Below are positions 53,401 to 62,400 of a DNA stretch of 64,000 bases, piece after piece. Position 1 is the first letter of the stretch. Each line of letters starts with the position of its first letter. The stretch covers positions 21,949,001 to 22,013,000 of the forward strand of contig NC_079885.1 of the NCBI RefSeq assembly GCF_029227915.1, written 5' to 3'. The notes under the pieces are model-generated. The model was not told the DNA's origin. It did no database searches and worked only from the letters and a program-made list of their open reading frames with translations. This DNA is from Hydractinia symbiolongicarpus. Its lineage: Eukaryota; Cnidaria; Hydrozoa; Anthoathecata; Hydractiniidae. A program made the translations under genes and the position numbers.

Positions 53401-56400
53401 TAAATTCATAATGGAGGAGGGTGTTACGACAAGCGTATTCTATCTTGTATTAATTATTTTTCCTAAATGGTATTGACTGTATCACAGTTTAGCTAGCGTA
53501 CATAACGAAGGAGGGTGTCACGACAATAATTTGTCTTGTTTTTCGCTTGTATTATAACTATTTTAGCTAATTTTTGGTATAAATCATATAAAAATTTAAC
53601 TTCTGTTAACCACATAAGCGCATCGCGCATTTAAGTTTTATCGCAACAAATTACCATAAACAAAGAATCAACTTCCAGTGGCCTTAACAACAGTGGTCCT
53701 AAGTAAAGTAACGTTATCGATTCCCCTTGCTGACATTCAACCAACAAAAAATAACATCATTGATTATCTTCTATGCTCATTATATTTTCACCAGATGGGA
53801 CGAGAATTTATTTTTTTTCTTTTTTTTTCTTTAAAACTTTTTTGCTTGATATTTTTTTGTTTTTGTGAAAATTAGGGATCTCCTTACATCTTTGTCTTGC
53901 TATCATATAGCTTAAAATGGTGAGAGGAGACAAATCTTATTTCATAAGTCAACCAACAGAGATGCTTCTCTTACCCAATATGTCCTTGTAAACATGATAG
54001 TGTTGTTGTAATTGTTTCGTTTGGAAGTTGAACAGCCTTCGGTAAGTCTTTATCAAGAACACCAAATAACTGTGGACATCTACGCTTCAGAAAACCAACA
54101 AGAGCTTGACCGAATGGCTCCTGAAATTAGATAGATGTCTTATTACCCCCAAAAAACCAAGTGATAAGATAACAACAGTTCAAAATATCAATTGAAAAAA
54201 AATCCATTATTCTCACACCATGGTGTCTAGAGACAATTTTACCTGGCAAATTATTATTAAATCATATAAGGTAATTTCTAATTGAAAAATACTTTACCTG
54301 ATGTTCACGAAGTTTATCAGTTAACCATTTGTCTAATTTTAAATATTCTCTTCTTGATGCAAGAGCTGCTAAGTCAATCACAAACGAAAATGGTGAAGAA
54401 TTTAAAAGCATAGACAAAGCCTAAACAAAACAAGAAGAGCATTTTTTTTCATAAACACAATATTCTGGGTCTTAGACCACACATGATAGAAGTTTTATTC
54501 ACTGGTAAAAATACATTATAACGGTAATAGAACCAACTTTTAAAAATATTCTCTGATACATATAAATTAACTGCAACTAAGCAAATCAAATTTTTAGTTG
54601 ATGTGGAAAGGTTACAAGAGCGAAGTATGTGTTTTCTATTAACATGCATGCAAGTGCAATGAAATGGTAATAAGCGTGAGGATTATGTTTGTTTGATGAG
54701 TAAAACTATTTACCCGAAACATCAAGAAAATAAAAAGGCTTTTTTGACCATGCCAGTAAAAATTTTATTTTTAGCCATATTTTTCTCCACGGTACTCTTC
54801 CAAGATCCTGTTTTTTTTCTAATTGTTGGTAGAAGAATCAAAACTAGCCTAGTTAAACTCCTAGCTAATAAATGAAAAATTTGCATACCTTTAAGTCTTG
54901 AGCAACATCCAATATGCGTGACAATCTAGTCTGCTGCTCTACTTGATCACCCATTTTGTCTGCTTTGACATACCAATCAGCCATACTTTGTATTACAAGC
55001 TGTCTAATGGTGGGAGATTGGCCCTAAATTAAAATAAATTGTCCTTAGATAACCAAAAGATAAGATTATGTTACACTGACATCAATAGGCTTATTTAAAA
55101 GACAAATAAATATGCATCTCTATCTGCTATTTCTAAGACTTATTTGTCTCTGCATCTCCTTGTACACTTAAACAAATTTTAGCTAATGCTTAGAATGTAA
55201 TTAGACATTTTGTCTTAAAAGTTGTTTGTGTGGACAGTGCTTTTTTTCACTAAAGTACTCTTGGAAAATTAAAAGTGACTAATGCATGTCATTAATTTGA
55301 TCACTTATTAAATTAGTGTGGAAAATAACAACAGCCTACTTGTCCATGCCAGGCATAATGCAGAACACTCATCGAGTTTGGATGATTCATCAAAAACAGC
55401 GGCATCAGCATCGAAACCAGATCATTGCGTAGAGTACGCCATGTTGACTGTAAATCAAAAATATAGTATAGTAAAAACAATGTACTCTTTATTTCTTTAT
55501 TTTTGCAATATCAAATAGCATTTGTTTTGGTAATGCCTGATCCCTGTCAATTTTTTTAGAGATATTTACACCGCTAAAAGATAAATAGGTAAGGAGAACG
55601 TATTGTTGAATCAATAGTAACCAGCATGACAAAATCTTAAGAATACTTTCAGTGCAAAGTGTATAGAATTCATAAACAACAGCAATTAAAAATATAAAAA
55701 CAAACTTTACAGTGCTATGATATAAAAAAGCCTAATTTTTATCTTGCAGGATAATTTTCAGAACACAATAATTTTTAGAACACAATATACATACATCGTT
55801 TAGTACATACATACATTGCTTTAAAACAATCTATTTTAATTGATAGGTTACTTAGAGAAAGAATTGATATAGATAAGATGCAATTTGGTTTTGTTCCAGG
55901 TAAAGTTATTTGGTGGGCTATGAGAAAATTAGGTGTGAATGAGTGGCTAGTTACGATGGTACAGTCTATGTAGAGCAATGCTAGGAGTCGTGTCAGGATT
56001 TACGAATCACTTAGGGATCGTCCACAAATTTCGTCTAAATTCGGCTCATTTTAAATCGTCTTGTAAATTTGTTTTGTTCGTCTTAACTCTTTCATACGAG
56101 ACGATTTTTTGTGATAACATTGTAGTGTCTTAACCGTCTTAATTCGTCTCATATCGTCTCCTGATAGTCACAAATTCGTCTCCGAATATCATATTTTAAA
56201 AACAAATTCGTCTCCGAATCGTCTCATTTCGTCTATGAATTTTCTTAATTCGTCTCAAATCGTCTCAATTCGTCTCTGCTATAATAAATTCGTCTCAAAA
56301 GTTGAAAAATATTTTCGAACACTTCCGTGAGTTTAACACGAAACTTTAAAAATCTTGGCCAGGAGACCCAGCGTGATTTTGTTCCGTGAAAAAGAAATTA

Positions 56401-59400
56401 TTCCATTGTTCTAGCGGAACGGCAGTGGCATAGCCTAGTTAACTAAGCTTTCTTCTTCAGTTGATAAAATGAGTTTCTCTCAAACTAAAGCTTAGACGCG
56501 AACGAATGACTCAGCGGAAACCCCGAGTTTAAATCGAACAATGTGACTAATCGCTTCGGAGGACATTTTAATTTATCTGTGAGTTGTTTACCAAGCTTGG
56601 TCAAATCTTACTTTGGTAAAAACTTTGTAGAATACTAATGTTTGTTAGGGTGAGTGAAACCACTCGCTGGAATATTCGGGATGAAAAGGGCTTTCCCCGA
56701 TAATAATCACGTGAGCAGAGAACAATAGAATTAGCCAATCAAAAAGCGCGGCCAGATTTTGGCCGCAGAAAAAAAAGATATTGAAAATGACCCCGAAATA
56801 AAAAAGGACTGGCCTTAAGTAGCCCGAGTAGCAAATATGTCCATTAATGGTCCATTAACCTCATGTGTCGGGTTTTGTCTGCTTCTGAAAAAAAAGCGTA
56901 TCTGCAGCCATGATTGCAGACATCATATTTTGTTGTAAGGCAGGGCATGATGCGCGATGCACTAGAAATATTTCGGCATAGTTGTGACTGTACCATCTCG
57001 ATGAGCGTTTTATAGTGACCTGCAAAAAAATCACTATGTTGTGGTGTTGGACACGTGCCTCCAAATTCTCTTATCACGTCTAAAAATTGGTTCTTCCGAA
57101 GTGGCAAGGATGAGCAATGGTCACAATCTGTGCTAGTACAACGTACAAACTCAATTTGATACGCTTTCCTCGTACAATGCTTCACGAAAAAGCGGTATTT
57201 CTGTTGTAGCTCTGTAAATTCAACAGATGATTTTATCGATTTTCTGGATGCAACACAAAATCTTTTGATAGTATCGTGCGCGCACTTGATATCCTTCAGC
57301 AACGGATTTGTAGATAGGAAGGTTTCTACTTTTATTGGAAAACCATCATATATTTTATTGTTCCAAAACTTTGAGCAAACCGTTGCAGCATTGTCGAGGA
57401 CGTTTAACCATTTTTCAGAATCATTTGGATTAGGTGTTTTTCCATCAACCTCAACGGGAAGCGTTACTCCTACCAGCTGCGGGGTGAGGAAAGACCAACA
57501 TCTTTCTATAGGATTAAAACGGGAGTGCCCCGGAGCGTAACATTGAACGATCAAACAATCTAAACGTAAATTCAACCACAAATAACCCAACGACATCAGG
57601 TTAACTACTGCTTTTGTTGACCAGTCGGGGCCTCCATCTGCAATTGCAACGACGTTATAAACATTTTTAATTTTTTTTTCTTGTTGCAAAAGATGAAGAA
57701 GATAGTTTACATGCATGACGTTGGTGGCTTCTACTAAACGTGAAGGATATAAATGTATGAAAAGCGGACCTTTACGGGACCATTTGATTTTGCTTCTACC
57801 AACTTTGTCCTTGGTTCTTTCTGATTTTAGGACCAGAAAACTGCTTCCTTCAGACAAAGACCTTTTTCTATTTATTTTTAAAGGCTGGCGGGTTGGAGAT
57901 AATGAGCGTGATCTTGTTATTCTCACCTTTAATTGTTGATAACCTGCTGGGGTTAATTTACTATTCGGATAGGGGAAGTCGTGGTCATTGTAAATGGGAG
58001 CCTCATTTTCGATGTGATAACGTCGGATTTGCGCACGTCTACTCGTGGCGGGAATACCAACATCCACCTTGTTTTTGTTGTCAACTGACAAGGAGATTGT
58101 GTTTTCATTGCATAACTGCGCTAACTCATTAACCAAGTTAACTTGGGAGCAAGAAAAATGAAAATCTTCATGGATCTTTTTTTCTCCCGTGTTGCGCTTG
58201 GGCGGAACACGTGCATCAACCAACGATTTGTGACGCTTGCTCGAAGTGGTTTTTTTTCTCCTCGGTCTCATGAGGTAATGCACTGCGCTCTTACTCACAT
58301 TTAACCCGAGCGTACTTTTTATGTGAGAGACAATATCTTTTAAGCTTACACCATTTGTGTACATAATACTGTCTCTGCGCCTCAAATGGGCCTCGGCCGA
58401 GTTCTGACTTATGTAGGATGCGATACATGGAACCAAGCCCGGATGTTGCTCGTGTAGCGCTGGTCTGCCTCGTTTTTTTGAAGCTAAAATAAGAAAAAGA
58501 CTATTCTATAAATGCAAATAATGACGCGAGTGATTACTAAACAAGTTTATTAATGTTTATTTAGTAAAATCTGACTTGAGGCTGGCTATTCTTACTTTTG
58601 AGACTTTCAGTCTGTTTTATTCTTATTTTGTTCTTAATAGTAAGAACACGACTTCAGAATTTAGCCTCTATTTGTTCTTATTGATATATTTTTCCCAAAG
58701 TTTCTGAAATTTATGTATTTATATACATGAGATAATATGTTTAAGTCCAGCACAAAATATAAAAAATTCAAGCAAACAAAAAAAGATTACTGGAATACAT
58801 TATTTTGTTCTTATAATCTGTGAAGGAATTCAGGTTGAGTACGTTTTTAATATGTTCTTAATTATTGGCAAAATCTCAGCCTCAACGCTCTTAAAAACGC
58901 AGTTTTTATAAAACAAATCGCGTATTGAATTGACAAAATTGAAGGCTAAAGGAAAAAAGTTTATCCATTTGATTTTTTTTTGTGATAGTTTACAAAAAAT
59001 GATTCAAATCTTAATCCATGGGCACTAGGCTGCTCAACTGAGTGTCTAAACAAGCGGCTATCTAATTTGTCTGAAATCATTTTACGTAATGCAACCGCAC
59101 GTCACACAGTTTTTTTGCGGAACATTATTTGCTTCTGACAAGCCGTTTCTGTCACATAAAATTGTTAATAATTTTTTTTTTGCAATGTGCAGCCCACCAT
59201 AATCAATTGTATAAGTATAATTATACATTAAGTTAATATAACAGTGCAAGTTGACAAAAATAATAAAGCAAAAATAGTTTTTTTTCGTAATTTTCAGAAG
59301 CAATATCGCAACAAACTTCAATTGCTATTATTTACTTCTTATGCTCACACCGGCATGTGCGAAGAGAAAAGTTAAAATAGTGAGGTTTTTCGAATATTTG

Positions 59401-62400
59401 TGTGTTGTTGGTAAAAAAACAACAAATCTTTTAAAGATTTTGCATCATCGAGCTTTAAATTTACGAATAAAGAAAATATATAGTTTTATAATTATAGTAG
59501 TTTTTTTCTCATGACTACGGAAAAATCACAAGATAAATTGGGCAATTATATATTTTTTTGTTTTCAAGACCGTTGCTGAAAATTTTACGACGAGATAAAA
59601 ATAAATATTTACCGCATTGTAAAATTTCGTTGATGTAATCTTCATTTTCATCATCGGACAAAGAATCGTCCGTAAACAACCAATCTAGGTCGCTGTCGCT
59701 ATCTGAAATATCTGAATACATTAAAACCACTTTAAAAAACACTAGCTTTTTAAATAAATTTTCGTGTTTAAGAAACCCTGTCGTCTTAGTTCGTCTCAAT
59801 TCGTCTCCGTGATTTTACCGCAGCGTCTTAATTCGTCTCAATTCGTCTCCGTGATTTTACCGCAGCGTCTTAATTCGTCTCAATTCGTCTCCGTGATTTT
59901 ACCGCAGCGTCTCAATTCGTCTCAATTCGTCTTAAAATATTTTGTTCCACTTTTTTTATTCTGAGACGAATTGACAAAATATCGTCTCCTGATATTTATG
60001 AGACGATTTTTAAATCGTCTCAATTTCAATTAAGAACAAAACGAGACGAATTTTTTTTAACTTTTTCGTCTTATAGCGTCTCGTTAATGGGACGAAATTT
60101 GTGGACGATCCCTTAGTGATGAATTTAGTGTAAATGTTGGTGTACATCAGGGTTCTGTACTTAGTCCTTTGTTGTTTGTTTTAGTCTTAGAAGTGCTGTC
60201 GATGAGATTATAGAGAATGAAGTATTTCCAGCTTGAATAATGTACAACAGTGGCTCGTTAGAGATAGTTGAGAACTTCTGTTACTTAGGTGATATGTTGG
60301 GCAGTGAAGGGGGTGTTGGAAGAAGTGTTACTTGCAGGATAGGTTCTGCTTGGAAAAAGTTCAGAGAGTTACTTCCTTCGATGACTAGCAGAGTCTTGTC
60401 AATTGAGTTAAAAGGTAGGTTGTATAAGGCCTGTGTAAGAAGCATTATGTTGTACGGTAGTGAGACATGGGCAGTGAAGCAGGAAGATCTTGACTGTTTA
60501 GAAAGGAATGATATGAGAATGGTTAGGTGGATGTGTAACACCAGTCCCAGAGACAAGAGTTCAGATGAGCTAAGAAGCAGGCTAAGTATCCGTAGAATTA
60601 AAGATGTTATCCAGATAAAAAGATTGAATTGGCTGGGGCACTTGGAAAAAATGGAGGGGGATAATTGGGTAAGAAAGTGTAGAGACTTGATAGTTCCTGG
60701 AGCAAAGCCCAGAGGCAGACTAAGTAAGACTTGACAGGAGGTTATAAGGACAGACTTGATACAGAGGAAGTTGAGTTTAGATCAACAGAGTCTGGATCAG
60801 ATTGGAAGAGGGTCATTAATATACCCCGTCCAACCCATGCTAGCATGGAAAACGGACGTTAAGCCGAAAATGATGATTTTTGTATAGCTGTGTAATTATG
60901 TAATTGTGACATCAATGCGGAAAGATTCACATGAGGAATTTTAAAATTAAGATAGATGTTTGCTAAAAGAAGAAACTTTTTATTGTTCTAGAAATGACAT
61001 TTTGTCATGGTAAAATATCGCTGAAGATTATTTTAAACTATCAAACAGGTCAATTTCAATTAAAACCTGTCAAAACGGGACTTCAAGTAAAAATTGAAAA
61101 CCATCGTAACAGAAACATAAATATCAAAGACGGTGCAGTAGTTTGATTAAAAATTTGCAAAACAGTACCATAGAAAGTTTATTATGGCTTCTTCACAGGG
61201 ACATCCCACATTAAATAACTACCTGTTGAAATGAAAAGGTTTTTTTTACGGCTAAAGCAAGTTTTAGAAGGATAACATTTTTTAAAAACTATAACAAAAA
61301 GTCTTTAAAACAGAAAACATGTGCATAAAACTTTTTTAAGCTGTTAAATCACTTAATCTTAATTTTCTGCTATGACCCCATAACTTGGGATGTCGGTTTG
61401 CAATCAAATTTTGTGAGTAAACGTGTATGGCCTATACAAGCTTACCCAGAAAACTTTATTACAAAAAAAGTTGCAGATCCCGAGTTATTGGGTCTTTGGA
61501 AAAAATGACTGTACTGTATAGATAAACTATTTTTCACATGCAGCTTTTTGTGGGAGTGGTAAGTTATGTTGGTATTAACTAGTGACAGGCAATAAAATTA
61601 ATCTATTTTTTGCCTAAGGGTACAAATCTATGCTCAATTGTAGTTTAAAATTTGACAAACAAAGTCAGTGTTTCTGTAAAAGAAAATTCTTTGTCTTCCA
61701 CTTATTGTCAAAGTCAAAGGGAGCTTACTGCTTAAAATGTAACCAAATGACACTATGTGGTAAATACTGAAACAAACCTTACCTGCACTTGAAGTAAAGC
61801 AAGGATCAAAACATCTGGACAATTCTTTACGGGCCAAGCGAATAGCTTCAGCACACTTTCGTAGTTGCTTGTTTCGGACAAACTAAGCAAAAGCTCTACC
61901 AAATCAAGTGATTTCCTAAAAAAAAAACCTCCATAAGCAACACAAAAGCACTTCCTGGTTTTTAAAAACAAACAAATATTAAATGAAAGTCAAATAAAGG
62001 ATAAAAAATCAAACTAAAATTACACTAACCATGTGCGAATTTCTCGGTTTGTTTCGTCTGGTGATGACTTTAAAATGTCTAATACAACTGGGTGGCATGG
62101 AAAATCACAGAAGGAAAACACTTCAGGATTGTATAGTGCACATTCAACCCAGGAAAGCTAAAATAGAAAAAAAATTATTCAAACAAACAAATTCTAGATT
62201 AATCACCTTCAAAGGTTAAGCTTTGCTTGCAACTTTCAATGTAAAGCAGTTTTATGAACAACAATGATTTTTTTACTTTACACTGATCCAAATATATATT
62301 CATTCTTTTACCTGTCCAAGGGCATTCTTCCATGGCTTATAAACATACTGGATTGGAAAGTTAGAGCTTGAAGTTGCTTTAAAGTAGGCAAACATAATTA

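Larger units (their letters stand above)
56014..60112. mobile_element. 4.1-kb DNA transposon with 22-bp perfect TIRs, TTA target duplication and a full transposase-like gene
   Basis: The element starts GGGATCGTCCACAAATTTCG and ends in its exact inverted copy; 22 bases pair without mismatch (56014-56035 and 60091-60112). It is bordered by TTA on both sides (56011-56013 and 60113-60115). The undisturbed LINE relative at 26 kb reads CACTTAGTGATG across this point, proving that one TTA was duplicated on insertion. Each side carries a dense array of CGTCTC/CGTCTT motifs. The only gene is a minus-strand two-exon transposase-like reading frame. It looks young: perfect ends, an open gene and an identifiable empty site. 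Confidence 0.92.

Noticed and set aside
57265-58132. Several plus-strand open frames
   Set aside because: They are antisense shadows of the transposase-like gene.
59764-59964. Plus-strand frame with a 14-residue repeat ([14 protein letters not shown])
   Set aside because: It is the translation of the 42-bp subterminal DNA repeat, not a protein repeat.
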